NCBI GenBank assembly: GCA_009767595.1
Contig: VSDK01017373.1
Location: 314,165 to 378,164, forward strand
DNA length: 64,000 nt
Reading direction: 5' to 3'
From: Symbiodinium kawagutii
Taxonomy: Eukaryota; Sar; Dinophyceae; Suessiales; Symbiodiniaceae
This document shows positions 22,851 through 34,385 of the stretch, piece by piece. How positions within the stretch are numbered: the stretch's first letter is position 1; each line of letters opens with the position of its first letter. The position numbers and the translations under genes are program-made. Under the pieces are notes generated by a model, which made no database searches, had not been told where the DNA came from, and saw only the letters and a program-made list of their open reading frames with translations.

Positions 22851-23218
22851 AGGTACTGTTTCTGGGCTGGGGCACGAACGCAGTGTGTGACTGGCGACCA
22901 TCATCAAAATCCATGATCATGATCAATAAGAACGATCAACTACGATCAAGTACTGACCACATTCTATACATCAAGTCCCTGTTGATGCAACTCTTCATCC
23001 TTGGATACCATGTAGGTTGCAAGCGAACCATCCACAAAGCCACTGGCTGTATGGTTGGGATCGCTGGCACTTCGAGTAACTCGAAAAGGGGACCTGGGCT
23101 TGGGCCATCCCCCTGTTACATCATGGCCATAAACCCTGATTCGATCACATCCTCTACAAGGGTGGTCCCCCCTGGTTATAACATGGTTAGGGCGCCATGT
23201 AACGATCGAGTTATATGA

Positions 23219-23317
23219 GTGTTTCTCAAAATAGGGGACCCCCCAAATCATCCTTGTTTAATTTCTACTAGTAATAAGCCATCCATTTTTTGGGTCCCCT
23301 ATTTTGAGAAACCACCA
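23219..23317. mobile_element. Family A inverted-repeat element (well preserved)
   Basis: Ends GTGTTTCTCAAAATAGGGGA and TCCCCTATTTTGAGAAACCA are almost perfect inverted repeats (about 22 bp), with the internal pair ACCCCCCAAATCATCC / CATTTTTTGGGT. Best reference copy of family A here. The element could fold into a hairpin; it has no coding capacity. Confidence 0.85.
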
Positions 23318-23359
23318 TATCTACGATCACTGGTACTCACAGTCCCCAGGTTTTTATCC

Positions 23360-23512
23360 AATTCATAGCTGGTGAAACGGGACCAACCTTGTACGTACGA
23401 CCGTGGTTCCCATCATGATCTGCCCAACCCTGCAGCTGTGGACCTCCTGACCGACATCCTTGCTGTGAAAAAACAGAAACGGAAGCTGCAGCTGGAGAGG
23501 TCTTTGGGGAAG
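23360..23512 (+). CDS. Candidate terminal exon of a plus-strand gene
   Basis: Plus frame …DLPNPAAVDLLTDILAVKKQ… KRKLQLERSLGKR and then TGA at 23510-23512. Amphipathic, Lys/Glu/Leu-rich helix at the C-terminus. Upstream codons are open to about 23360. Alternatively GAGAG|GTCTTT could be a donor. Confidence 0.4.
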
Positions 23513-23541
23513 AGATGATTCATCGGGGTCAATTTGGTTAA

Positions 23542-23643
23542 CTGGTTGGTGATTTCAACCCTGTCATGGAAAATATGCTTGTCAACCAACCATGTGTGAA
23601 TGATTACGAGGAAAATCAAAATATGTTGGAAGCCACCAACCAG
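23542..23643. mobile_element. Family D element
   Basis: CTGGTTGGTGATTTCAACCC … TTGGAAGCCACCAACCAG. Confidence 0.7.
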
Positions 23644-24005
23644 ATTTGGGGAACCGGTAATCTAACACAGCAATGGATAATCCACCCATCATTGATGGTT
23701 TTCCAGGGTTTCTCTGTAAATTTTGTGGATTTTCCAGCCAAAGAATTGCTAGATTTCCGGAGTTTGGCTGGCCACTTGCAACAAGTCCCTCCGGGAAATA
23801 TGTCAAAAACCCGGCGTCTCTGGGTCGCTTTCATTCGGGCTGCCCTCTGGTCAGCAGGACCTTTGACAACCGACGATAAAACAACTATGCAGGTACAGGC
23901 TTGACGCCCAGCCATCAAATCGCAAGAAACGATCACGAAAACCCATCCCTCGGTTGATTGCCATCCGGCTGAAGCCTCCCATGAAGCCTAGCCATCCCTT
24001 GGTTA

Positions 24006-24116
24006 CCCTCTGGTAAACTAACATGGCAATCAAAAAAACACCATTTTGTTAGGAAAACCATAGGAAATCAGCTATAAACGGTGGATTTTCCATTGCCAGG
24101 TTAGTTCACCAGAGTG
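24006..24116. mobile_element. Family B TIR element
   Basis: CCCTCTGGTAAACTAACATG at left; GCCAGGTTAGTTCACCAGAG at right. Confidence 0.8.
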
Positions 24117-24166
24117 TAAGATCAACACCACCGACTTCATCGATCATCATGGGGTCCATGCTTCAC

Positions 24167-24266
24167 CGGGCTTGGCACATTCTTCAACGAGAGCATCAAA
24201 GAGCGGTAAATCTCGATGCTGAGCAGTGGCATATGCCTTGGCAGCGGAGATTCGGGAAGCATTGGC
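24167..24266 (-). CDS. Candidate exon, possibly OPR/heptatrico-like
   Basis: Minus frame ANASRISAAKAYATAQHRDL continuing PLFDALVEECAKP to donor CCCG|GTGAAG. A second minus frame (…MPLLSIEIYRSLMLSLKN…) is open too. The PLFDALVEEC helix resembles the second helix of OPR-type repeats. The acceptor is unresolved because a stop precedes the frame. Confidence 0.35.
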
Positions 24267-24657
24267 CATTCATCCATCCCTAGTGCTCCAAGTACCTGCT
24301 TTTTGTAGGTGTTTGAACCCCACAAACCAACCCCAAGTACAGTCTCACAAGGTATTTGGAGCAGTAGGGCATTGTGAATGATGCCAATATCACTGCGAAT
24401 CTTCCGACGATAAAATTGAATGCCATCATAAAATTGACACAGGATAGCGCTTATTTAGTTTGAATAGTTTGATCACATATCTTACAACGATCATTTGGAT
24501 AGAGTCCATCAAATGAAATGGCCAATTTGATAGTTGCACTGATCATGGAGTACCACTGGCTGTTTTGCAATGGCTGTACCGGTTTTCCTTGGAAAACGCC
24601 AGGGTTCAATTAATGTACAGATGATCTCACTTGAAATGGTGTAGCACCAATTGAAAC

Positions 24658-25059
24658 TCAGATCTGGTACACACACACAAGCACATGGTGATCCCGTGTG
24701 TTGGGTGGTTGAACAAAAAACATGTCCATTTTCAGGGAGCTCATGAATGCAACACCGAAAACATTTGTGGAAATCAGCAACGCAAGACATCTTTGCAATT
24801 CATCCGTGCGATTTGTTTGTGACCGAATCACTGAAACACCATATTTTGCAGGTGTCCATGTTGGGGTGTCTCCATAAGTTGGGGTTGCTCCAATAAGTGG
24901 TAGCATTCTCCACTCAGTGATGTCTTCTTCACAGTAATTAATCAGTGGCAAGTAAAATTGGGATGGCTGGCATGGCAAATAATCAAAAATGCTAACCCCT
25001 TTGTCATAGTTTGCTTGTCGGCTGCTGGGTGGCACTCTCAACAAAGTAAATTGATACAC
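24658..25059 (-). CDS. Hypothetical protein or exon
   Basis: Uninterrupted minus frame of 133 codons, ATG to stop, less GC-rich than the other islands. Contains …NYDKGVSIFDYLPCQPSQFY…, …LIGATPTYGDTPTWTPAKYG… and …TDELQRCLALLISTNVFGVA…. Not low-complexity and not repeat-derived by eye. A second minus frame overlaps its end (24509-24790). No family recognised; it could be one large exon or a chance frame. Confidence 0.3.
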   Translation of the reverse strand: MYQFTLLRVPPSSRQANYDKGVSIFDYLPCQPSQFYLPLINYCEEDITEWRMLPLIGATPTYGDTPTWTPAKYGVSVIRSQTNRTDELQRCLALLISTNVFGVAFMSSLKMDMFFVQPPNTRDHHVLVCVYQI

Positions 25060-25100
25060 AAGTGGAAGTGATCAGGACAATGGTTTCTGGCTTTACACAA

Positions 25101-25221
25101 ATATGGCAGTGGGTCAAAACCCCGTACCCCTGGTTCCCCACCATTAACCATTGGTTTCCTTGTTATTGTTGGTGAACTTATCCCCTATTATTGGTTGGTC
25201 AATATTGACCCAAAGCCATAT
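25101..25221. mobile_element. Family C TIR element
   Basis: ATATGGCAGTGGGTCAAAAC … TATTGACCCAAAGCCATAT, about 121 bp with clear inverted ends. Confidence 0.75.
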
Positions 25222-25247
25222 GACTGCAGTTCAACAACTTATTACAG

Positions 25248-25307
25248 CACTCTTTTCTGTTCGAATCAACCATTTGCGGACTGTCCCATGCAGCAAGTAG
25301 CATCCAG
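25248..25307 (+). CDS. Candidate small exon, plus strand
   Basis: TTATTACAG| then HSFLFESTICGLSHAASSIQ and CCAG|GTAAGC: consensus splice sites at both ends of 60 in-frame bases. A competing minus frame (…KKARDSLMRCLPGCYLL…) covers the same place and extends to about 25420. Confidence 0.35.
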
Positions 25308-25661
25308 GTAAGCAGCGCATCAACGAATCCCGCGCCTTTTTAAACAGTTCTCTCCGAACAAGCCGCCAGCATCCGCCAGAGCATGGGTCGGCCGCATTTT
25401 CCCAAACTTGACGGCCAAGACTCCGGGATGTTACAAACAAGTATGATTAAAAAGGTACTGAGTCGCCCTCACTTTCAAAAATCTATCAAAACCACAAGGT
25501 TCCCAAGTTTGCAGGTGATGATGTGCGCGTGTTTGCCCCGAAAGATGACAACTAGTGCAATGAAACAGGTAATCGTGCGTGTCTTTGGTTATGCGCCTAT
25601 GACTCCGAACTTTGCTGGTGAACTATCGTTGCGTTATTGAAATCCAACGAAATGAAGCCGC

Positions 25662-25755
25662 AAGGCTGAGCAAAGCAGCTTGGACCCTGGAAAACCAGGA
25701 GAGGCATGTAGCTTCAGCTGAAAACCAAATCAACCGAGCCCTGCAAACCAAAGCT
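25662..25755 (+). CDS. Candidate exon, plus strand, coiled-coil-like
   Basis: Frame RLSKAAWTLENQERHVASAE continuing NQINRALQTKA, from GCAAG| to GCT|GTAGGA. Upstream codons CVIEIQRNEAA are also open. Alternating charged and hydrophobic residues suggest a helix or coiled coil. An intron 25570-25661 (CAG|GTAATC…GCAAG) could connect it to an open plus frame before 25569. Confidence 0.4.
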
Positions 25756-25846
25756 GTAGGACAAGTTTCTTGCACTGAGTCCTAAAGAAAGCTTTGTGCT
25801 TGTTGGTCTGCAGGGTCAGTGACTCTATGCCATGCTTGGCAGTAGT

Positions 25847-26090
25847 TCAATGCTCATCTTTCCCCGTGGCCTCTTGGTCAGCAGCATGTTCACTACAGCT
25901 GTCATCACCATTGGGACCAGGCTCGACATCACCAACAGCCTCATTTTCCTTGCCGTCCTCAGCACCATCACCACCATCTTCTGCCTTCTCACTGTGTCCA
26001 ACTGGATCTGGCACATCGGATTCATCAGTGAGACTTGAGACGCTGGAGGAATCTGTGCGTGGTGACCTCAGAGGGATCAGCCAACAACCG
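25847..26090 (-). CDS. Candidate acidic C-terminal exon
   Basis: Minus frame …SSVSSLTDESDVPDPVGHSE…, then rich in Glu/Asp/Gly (KAEDGGDGAEDGKENEAVGD), ending at a stop near 25847. A disordered acidic tail is typical of nuclear or regulatory proteins. All three competing frames are open here (see findings), so the call is uncertain. Confidence 0.35.
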
Positions 26091-26289
26091 AAATGGCGGT
26101 TAGGGTCAAGGGACCCCGTAGGTGAACATCCCATAAATGACGTACTTTTTGGCCGGTTGGTGGTTGATGACCCATATGCATAGCCCAATGGGTATTCACG
26201 AAAATGTGACCATTTGGTGTTTGGGATGGTACCCCTCTGAGGTCCAGTCATGTGAAAAGGCGGTTGCAAAAGGGTTTGGGTGAACAATT

Positions 26290-27480
26290 TTCAAGTGGCG
26301 GTGCCCCCACTGTTCGTTGGTTGTAACGATATCAAGTTTGGTAAACATATCCTAAAAATCAACCCCACAGTAATGCAATTCAGCAATGTCAATCTCGAAT
26401 CTTCCACAACTCGGCTGTTACTTCATTCGCAGTACGGCAGCAACACAATTCCCAACAAACCTCTTAGAAACATCTAATCTGAGCTAATCGCCAAGTGGAC
26501 ATTCACCATATCTGCTTGGTGGTTTTCAACCCCCGTGTGCAATATTATAGATTTCCTCAACTAACCATTCCAAATGCTACAAAAAAAAAGATGTTGAAAA
26601 TCACCACCGACATTTGAATGATCATGGCATATTCATCGCTATTCATGAACCACTATGAACCACTATGATCATGGACAAACACAGGCCTAAGCTGAAAAAA
26701 ATGACGGTTGCATGACACCAACAAGTACCCATGATCGATGGTGAATCAAGGCACCAATCACCACCCCGAGCTTGAAACAATATCCGTGGTTCAATTCAAT
26801 GAGGTAAAGGCAAGGTAAAATTCAAGCATGGGTATCGATGCTCAACACTGCATCAAGTATCACTCATTGGTGAGAAGTCATCATAGCATTGCCTGGGGAC
26901 TTTTGCCCAGTAAACACTAGCTCCTTAATTAATCGTTACCAGCCATGTCCTGTCACCATTGTACTACCACATTGAGAATGATTAGGTGACAACTCATTCA
27001 GCTCGTGCGAACCTGGCAGCGAGGAAAAACCATCAACGGAGACAAAGTGTTTCTAATCCGGCGTGAAATACCAGACCAACATTAGTTAGAATCACGGACA
27101 ATCTTTATTGTGAACCCTTTTGCAATGATAACTCATAACAGATATAGGCATTAGTACTAAACACTATGAATTCGTCATGAAAATGCTAATTGATAGTGAC
27201 TACAATCAACCCCTTTCACGCGAGATCCATTTGAATAGACCCCCTAAATTTGATGGTGAAATACAATCTATCTGGGCTCATTGTGGGGTCGCTTTATTAA
27301 CATGGATCCAACATTACCATCCGATACCCTGGAAATCATTACTGATGATCATTATATCCCCTATTATTAACAACTAACATATCTACATATAATCATATAA
27401 ATCTATAAACATAATGTACATATAATCTTAGCAGTTATTAGCCATCATGAACCACCAGCCATCACCCTGGAACTCATCAG
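26290..27480. other. No gene seen
   Basis: AT-rich, mostly non-repetitive; no coding-like island. Confidence 0.5.
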
Positions 27481-27483
27481 CAC

Positions 27484-27598
27484 CCAGAAACGTCGAGGGC
27501 AAATGCTCCAAGTCCTCCTCTCGTTGGCCATCCTTGTCCTGGAGCTCACGGCTTGGCGGAAACAGGCCACCAAAGGGTGGGGCTCCAAGGCTCCAAGG
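27484..27598 (-). CDS. Candidate exon (unknown gene)
   Basis: Minus frame …GAPPFGGLFPPSRELQDKDG… then QREEDLEHLPSTFLG, between CGGGAG| and CTGG|GTGCTG; 115 bp. The plus strand carries an open frame that looks less protein-like. Confidence 0.4.
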
Positions 27599-27740
27599 CT
27601 CCCGGTAGCAGGTTCAGAGCTGGTGGTTCATGATGCCATTGTGGGATTTCAAGATGCCATTCCAGTAGGAGGTGGAAAGGGCTCCCATATGACAATCAAA
27701 AACTATTGGCAACTGATTGTTTCTGGGGTTAGCAATATGG

Positions 27741-27850
27741 CTGTTTCTCGAGTCAGTTTCCGGTAACCCCGCCAGTTATCCTCCAATATGAATCATTGAT
27801 AGTGATAAACCAACCATAGCTTTGGGGTCCCCTATTTTAAGAAACCAACA
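27741..27850. mobile_element. Family A inverted-repeat element
   Basis: Left end GCTGTTTCTCGAGTCAGTTT, right end GGGTCCCCTATTTTAAGAAA. The left end belongs to the CTCGAGTCAG subtype also seen at 63848. Confidence 0.65.
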
Positions 27851-28567
27851 TCTAGTTGGTATGTCCCTTATTTTCTTATTTTTGTTGGTTCTTGGTTACT
27901 ATCTGCTATGACTAATCACTATAGTCCCCTTAAAATATAGTCCCCTTCACTGGTTTTAGATCAATACCTGGCAGCTTTGCACTGATGAGTTGACCGAAGG
28001 AGACAACCCATCACAAGGATACGACACTGGGAGTGTGATCTCCCGATGATTTCCGGTCATGGTGAGCATGATCCCTGATACTGACTTCGGTTCAGTGTGG
28101 GCTCTCATCACTTTGATTGCATGTCATCCTGAAACCCACCAAACACTTGGCACAAGAACTCATACTGATTGCGGGGTTAGGTGTTGGTTCAGAATTACCT
28201 ATATGGCAGGACTATCAGTCAAACAACCCACAGTGTCACATAACCAATAAATACACCTAAAAAAAACATAGTTTGCTCGTCCAAGGCATTCGCGCATCTA
28301 ATAGAACAACCCCAGTTCCTGCGCAGTTCCTTGCTTGATCGCAAACTGTTGGATCAAATTCCTGTCCGAGCCAGCGATGGTGACCATGTTTGAAGATACC
28401 TCAAATATTTTGGACGGATTGCACGGATCGTGAGTGCTCGCTATACCCAGCTGCTTTGAATCTCCCATATATACCTGTTGCTTCTAATTTTTCCAGTAAT
28501 TAACTACTGAATGATGAACCGTGGATCAAAGGTACATCATGGTACGGTCATCTCTCATATTCATCTG

Positions 28568-28663
28568 CTTGTTGGTTTCAACCCCTATGAAAAATATTAG
28601 TCAACCAACTCATTGTTGATAACTACTAGGGAAAATAAAAATGTCAATCAAACCATCAACCAG
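28568..28663. mobile_element. Family D element
   Basis: CTTGTTGGTTTCAACCCCTA … CAATCAAACCATCAACCAG. Confidence 0.65.
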
Positions 28664-28789
28664 CTAGTATTGCTGGTTATCCCCCATAATTCATCACTAT
28701 TCGCCATAGAAAATCCCATGCTTTCCCTATAAAACCACCAGTCATTGCCGCTTGTGCTTAGTGACCACCACCGTTGAACCATATCGGAT

Positions 28790-28926
28790 CCCTTGCGCAG
28801 CGATCTCCTGACGCGAAAGCGCCGGAATCCGCCCCATGAGGTTGCTCAAACCTCTGAGCGAGTCGCTGGGGCAAACCAGGTCGTGGACCGCTCGCTGTGC
28901 AAGACTGGCGATGAACCAGTGCAAGG
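28790..28926 (-). CDS. Candidate exon (unknown gene)
   Basis: Minus frame HWFIASLAQRAVHDLVCPSD, then SLRGLSNLMGRIPALSRQEI and AAQG. Helical, balanced composition. The 5' edge abuts a family F element end (GGGCCCACCTTGCA). Splice edges not resolved. Confidence 0.4.
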
Positions 28927-29339
28927 TGGGCCCCCCAAACGTTATAAGTTGATTAATAGGCCATTTGAGTGTAGTTATATCTACCATATCTGGCAGTTAC
29001 CCTAGTGAACTAACCCAAGTTAGCTAACTAAAGGGCCCACCTGGTGGTTCATCAATGGCTAATCAAAACATGACTGATGAACCATGCATCAGCGTATTTT
29101 AATTTTGTAAATCAATAATGTTTAATTGTGTAAATCATGATGGGTATAGTACACCTTTCATGGTTTACAACATTAAAACATGACTGATAAATCCATGGAC
29201 CAGCCGGCTACGGAAGCTCCCCTAGGAACATCCACGAGTCATGGGAAATGTCTGACCACCTAGGCATCTCTGAAGGGGCTGTCGGTCAAGGACTTGGTGG
29301 AACATCAAATGAAGAAACAGATGGGTTCAGCTGTTGAGA

Positions 29340-29462
29340 TATGGCGAGTTGGGTCAATAATAATGAACCAACTAATGGGGGATAACCACCACCAACAAAA
29401 GGGAAAACAATGGTTAATGATGGGGAACCAGGGGGACTAAGGGTTTTGACCCACTGCCATAT
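29340..29462. mobile_element. Family C TIR element
   Basis: TATGGCGAGTTGGGTCAATA … GTTTTGACCCACTGCCATAT, opposite orientation to the copy at 25101. Confidence 0.75.
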
Positions 29463-29694
29463 CCCTGGTGAAGGCTTCCCATTATCAAGCATTTTGAATC
29501 ATGGTCAACCCCATCATGAGCCATGGTTATTCGCCATGATGAAGCACTCACCATCAACTACTAACACCACTAATGGCCATTCATAACCATACCAATCATC
29601 AAATATCAAAAATTCAAAGCCATTATCAACCCCTATTCACCATTCCTAGCCATGGTCATTCACGTGAACATTAGTAAGGGGTATTATCCCCCAA

Positions 29695-29766
29695 AAGCCC
29701 GGGTTTCCAATTTAAATGGTACCCCTTCAAATTAATCAATGTATGGAATTTAAAAATCCGGGCTTA
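29695..29766. repeat. Small inverted repeat
   Basis: AAGCCCGGGTTT and AAATCCGGGCTT face each other across about 48 bp that also hold AATTTAAA/TTTAAAAA; a MITE-like hairpin not matched to families A-F. Confidence 0.6.
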
Positions 29767-29929
29767 ACATTATTCATGTGCCATGGTCATTCTCCATCTT
29801 AATCAACCACTGAAGTAGTTACTGTAATTAAATTTAAGCCCATTTCTAGTAGTTCATTCTCTTATTTATTGTCCCTGTGAATTCTTAAATCTTAATGAAC
29901 CCACCAGTAGTGCCACATCACACGACCAA

Positions 29930-30073
29930 CTGGGCGGCACCTCGCCCCAATCCGCCTGGAAGAATGCCACGGCGTTCAGGCTGCGCTGCTTGCGTTGGAA
30001 CCACGGGAGGAGGAACTGCCAAAGTTACAGTCCTTGGTGGAAGCTAAAGAGGCGGCTGATTCCAACAGCTTTT
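29930..30073 (+). CDS. Candidate exon, plus strand, helical
   Basis: Plus frame LEECHGVQAALLALEPREEE, then LPKLQSLVEAKEAADSNS: a strongly helical Glu/Leu/Lys pattern with no ATG. Edges uncertain; a family E element starts at 30106. Confidence 0.4.
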
Positions 30074-30105
30074 TTTTGACCATAAAGAGGTTCAGAATGA
30101 TGTTT

Positions 30106-30220
30106 ACCTTGGTGGCTTATAGATCCCTTGCTAAAAATATATGTTTAGTGGTTATATGGTAAATCAATCATATCCCGAAAACATTCAAAACCTAAGTTAG
30201 TGGGTATAAGCCATCAAGGT
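30106..30220. mobile_element. Family E TIR element (reference copy)
   Basis: ACCTTGGTGGCTTATA and TATAAGCCATCAAGGT are 16-bp inverted ends with one mismatch. Confidence 0.8.
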
Positions 30221-30388
30221 GATGATGATGAACAACCATCTGTAAGATAATGATTCATGCTAATACTTATTAACCACTATAAACCATTTGTCATTATAAA
30301 TTATGTGGTGAATTACTGGTGAATCGAGAATGGTTTTTACTTGCTAATACTGGCTATATGATAGTGGTATGGTCAACACTTATCATTA

Positions 30389-30485
30389 CTGGTTGGTGGT
30401 TGAACTACCCCTGTGAAGAAAGGAAAACAACCAACCATTTGTTACTACTGGAGAAAATAGAAACATGTTTCCAACCACCAGCCAG
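30389..30485. mobile_element. Family D element
   Basis: CTGGTTGGTGGTTGAACTAC … GTTTCCAACCACCAGCCAG. Confidence 0.7.
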
Positions 30486-30935
30486 AAAGGGTTCGTCATG
30501 AGCGTTATAGATCATGGCAAATCATATGTTTGCAAAATGATTTGCGCACAACATGGCTAATACATGCTTCAGTGAATGACTGGTGTAGTTCAAAGATCAT
30601 GAAGCAATGGTACCGGTCAAGAAAAACAATCAAGGATTTAGTCTACTCGTTGGTAACTGGCTGATGGTGAAATGACGAAAACCAAGAACAGGAGAATACC
30701 ATGGTATTACATCATGGCTAAATGATGGCTAAATGGCTAAACAATGGTTGAATACCTATTGATCATTGGTTCTTCTTGTTGACTACTGGGCAATCGCGAC
30801 CAAGTGAGGTCACCAAAATCCTGGGACAATGTTGAACGGGGAAACTGGGCAGGAAACTGTGGGAAGAGTTGCAGAAATTGAATCAGGAAACCACACGCGG
30901 AAATGCGACTCGTCTAACAAACGCGGACATATTGA

Positions 30936-31034
30936 GGTGTTTCTCAAAATCAAGAAACCCCAAAAATCAATGGTTTACTACTACAAAGGGTTAATAAAGG
31001 ATGGTTTGGGGGATCCCTATTTTGAGAAACCACG
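30936..31034. mobile_element. Family A inverted-repeat element
   Basis: GGTGTTTCTCAAAATCAAGA … CCCTATTTTGAGAAACCACG, about 99 bp. Confidence 0.7.
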
Positions 31035-31438
31035 GTACAGAGGCGTGCATGGTTACTCAACAACCGTAACAAGAACAAACAACAACAGTCGGCCACCAAG
31101 AGCCAGCCGCCACGGCCAGCATCATCATTATCAACAACGACAACAGCAACTATAAACAACAGCAAAATACACAACAACCAGGAACAGCATACAACAAGGA
31201 ACAAACAAATATTGACCGCAAGGACCACAACAACAAGAAAACTGGCCAACCAACTTTATCACGGACAGATGTACAAACTAATAGCCAGGAAGGAAAGTCT
31301 CAAACCAAACAATATGAGCAAGTGAACAAAACCGTGAAGCAGACCAAAATCCATCACCAACCATTGACCAACACTTGACCATTAATCATCATCCACCATT
31401 GCTTGGAGAGGCCTTGGTGGCCATGATGACAGGTCTAC

Positions 31439-31509
31439 CCGCAGGTAGCACTTGCACCAAAGTTCCCACGGATCATTGGTGTGGCGCCTTTCTCCTTTCG
31501 CATGAAAAC
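31439..31509 (-). CDS. Candidate exon (unknown gene)
   Basis: Minus frame VFMRKEKGATPMIRGNFGAS continuing ATCG between ACGGAG| and TGCGG|GTAGAC; 71 bp. Confidence 0.35.
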
Positions 31510-32199
31510 CTCCGTGTGGCTCAGCGGTTCTCATGCTTGAGGATGATCAGAACAGGACACATTGGTGGTATACATGTAAATACTGATTAGTGTAGTTAAA
31601 CATACCAAATAGTAGCATTTTAACATCGGGTGAGTAAACATTGCCAAATCAAATATCTTTAAACATTGAACACAATTACCAAACTAATAGCTATAATAAA
31701 ACTGGTTGATAATCACCAATCAGCACATATCAGGATTAGTAATGGTCATAAATGGCTAACGATGGCTAATAATGTTTGTTTGTCATTGACAATAGTTGGG
31801 ATGACTCACAGTCACCCACAGCTCCTTAGCGGCTATCAATGCCCTGACGAACCGAATTCCCACCAACCAGATCCAACCAGTAGTTCTTCAACCATTGTTG
31901 CTGGCTATTCTCCATCTTACCAACCATTGCTATTACTGGTTGTAACCCCACCCCTATATAAATGGTTTGTAACCCCTCGATCTACCCCTCTATAAAATAG
32001 GTTTGAACAGCTTGTAACCCCTGTTACTAACTCTCTATAACTGGTTTAACCCCTATAAACACTCTACAAAACCACCAATCATCAGTGAGTTGTTGGTCAT
32101 TATCCCCTGTTATTAACCAAATCATTACTGGTGATAACCCCTAATCATAGACCCTGCTGGCAGTGACCATAACCAACCAACCATCAGCCAGTTGTCAAC

Positions 32200-32345
32200 A
32201 TGCCCCGCTGGCAGTTCCCCTTCGCCCATGTGCCTGGACCAAACCCGGCGTTTTCTTCGATGCTTTGATTTCCAACTGCAGCGGGGTCCTGACTTCTGCT
32301 GCGCTGGCAGCGCCGGCGCACCAGCCGGTTGCGACATGCGAAAGT
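32200..32345 (-). CDS. Coding-like island, strand uncertain
   Basis: Minus frame ATGWCAGAASAAEVRTPLQL continuing EIKASKKTPGLVQAHGRRG. The plus strand also offers an open frame (…PGVFFDALISNCSGVLTSAA…), so only coding potential is claimed. Confidence 0.3.
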
Positions 32346-32399
32346 AGAGACCTTTCTAGTTGGGATGGATGGGTATCAACTAGTAGTTGGTATGGTTGA

Positions 32400-34190
32400 A
32401 AAACAAGATGAAATTTTGGAAACCCGCAACTGGTCGTTGCGTTGAATGGTGACGTGAATATCGACGCTCTGTTCCCATGCATTTGAATAAACAAATACCA
32501 GGAGCTATTTGTTGTTCATGGTATGACTCAAGAAACTGCGGACAAAATTCATGTCATGCGCCATCGTGGACGCTCCATATGATGTCCTGAGACAACTGGG
32601 ATCAAACCTTTTGTCATCGATCAAACCCTTTATCATCTACTCGTAAGTGTTCACCATCATCAACCATTCTCAAGCGTTTTAGTGATGGTTCACTATGATT
32701 GTACACCTATAGAACCTAACTCACGTCTAAACTGATGGCACTAAACGTGCTGTACTCGAATTTATCCCTTCTCCCTACCACTGGGGATCATGCAAGTGGC
32801 AATAGAAACAAACTGAAGTTATAGTACTCAATGTTCAAATAAATATATAATTATATATATATATAGAGAGAGAGAGATGTATATATCTAGCCTTGGTAGT
32901 TGATTGTTTTGATATCGTCCTGTCTAACGTTCATAAGGTTCATCAAGCACCTTCCAAACAATTCCTGCTTTAGGGGGAGTAAATGCGTAACCTGTTCATT
33001 TGGGATCCTTTGTTACTTCTTGAGGTATTCCACATCTGGTATCACAATCAGGCGAAAATGATCAACAATAGGGAGACTAATCCACCGAGACAACTCCCAT
33101 CTCCCAGTGCTTCCGGGCCACATCGGCGGTGCGGGGCTTAAATAGAAGAACTTTGCTTCTACAACCTCGAGTTGCTAAAGTCTGTCATGGAGGGGTTCTG
33201 CTGACTGGCATTGAAGTTCTTCTGTGTTTTTCTGGCATTGAGATTGAGGTTCTGGTTTTTCCTGCTGTAATGGTATCCAGTTTTACCATCACGCCAGGCT
33301 CAGTAGATAGCTATATAGGTACCTTACCGAAAAGCATAGGCATGTCAACCTTTGAAACAAACACGATGCCTTCAAGATTGACACGGGAACTCATATCCAC
33401 CTAGGTCTAAGTACATGGCATATATCTGCTGTTGAGGCCAAGCAGTACCAGATTTCCTGGGCATTTGTGCTTGACTCAAACTCTTTTGAAACAACATGCT
33501 GAGGACAAATGGAACAAGCTCGTGAAACAGGCCGCTTTGCAATGATTTATGAAGGGTTGATGAGGGGCCCGTTCTATCTCTGCTTTACCAATTGTTTTCA
33601 AGCACTACTGAAGTCTATATAGTGTTTATAGTTGATATCATTCCATTATATTCCATTGGTTATTCCTGGTTGTCAAATGATGCTAGCCATTTGTACTTGA
33701 TAGTGGCTTTACATGGCTTTACCCTTTGGTAAGCATCGCCGAGTTGCGTGGAAAATCCAGCATAGAAATGGTTAGTTTACCCTTTTACCTACAAACCTAC
33801 AAACAAATTCTGCTTTCTAGCTTCCACGGGACCGTTGCCCGGAGGGTGACCAACTTTAATGCCATCATGGGCCATCATGTCACGATCATATAACCATCAT
33901 TAAAGCATATGAAAGCTAATATAGACCATGTTTAGCCATCTTCATTAGGCCATAACGTTGGCCTCTAACCATAACAACTTTCACAAACACTAGTGAACCC
34001 TGCAGGGTGGCCCCCGGCAGGTATGAATTGGGTTAGCCCCTTTGACCAGTACTTAAGCCTAGTTCAGTCATAAACCAACAGCTCAAAGCGGTTGGGGGCC
34101 CACCTTGTCATATATAGCTAGTGTATCCCCAAGCTAGTTGCTAGTTGTTAGCCCCTATTAACCATTAAACCAGCTAGTTATTGGTTGGGG
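32400..34190. other. No confident gene
   Basis: Contains a TA/GAGA tract near 32840 and a plus frame at 33129-33404 (91 codons) with unremarkable composition. A family F end lies at 34096. Confidence 0.4.
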
Positions 34191-34199
34191 GCCCACCGG

Positions 34200-34385
34200 T
34201 CACAGCAATCGGCGTTGATTAGCCACCGAGTCGCTCCGGTGGAGTCGGCGCGAAAGTCGTTGGCCGCGAGGCAAAGCAGAGATGCCGTGGCTGCACCGTG
34301 ACCAACCCCATTCCTCGGGCGACCAGCGCAGCACCGGCGGATTGCCGTGGTGAGGATCAAGCATCAAGGGATGGATGCGCGGCAA
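34200..34385. other. GC-rich coding-like island, strand unresolved
   Basis: Minus frames …GVGHGAATASLLCLAANDFR… and a plus frame …SGGVGAKVVGREAKQRCRGC… ending at a good donor (CCGTG|GTGAGG) are all open. Preceded by a family F end. Confidence 0.3.
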
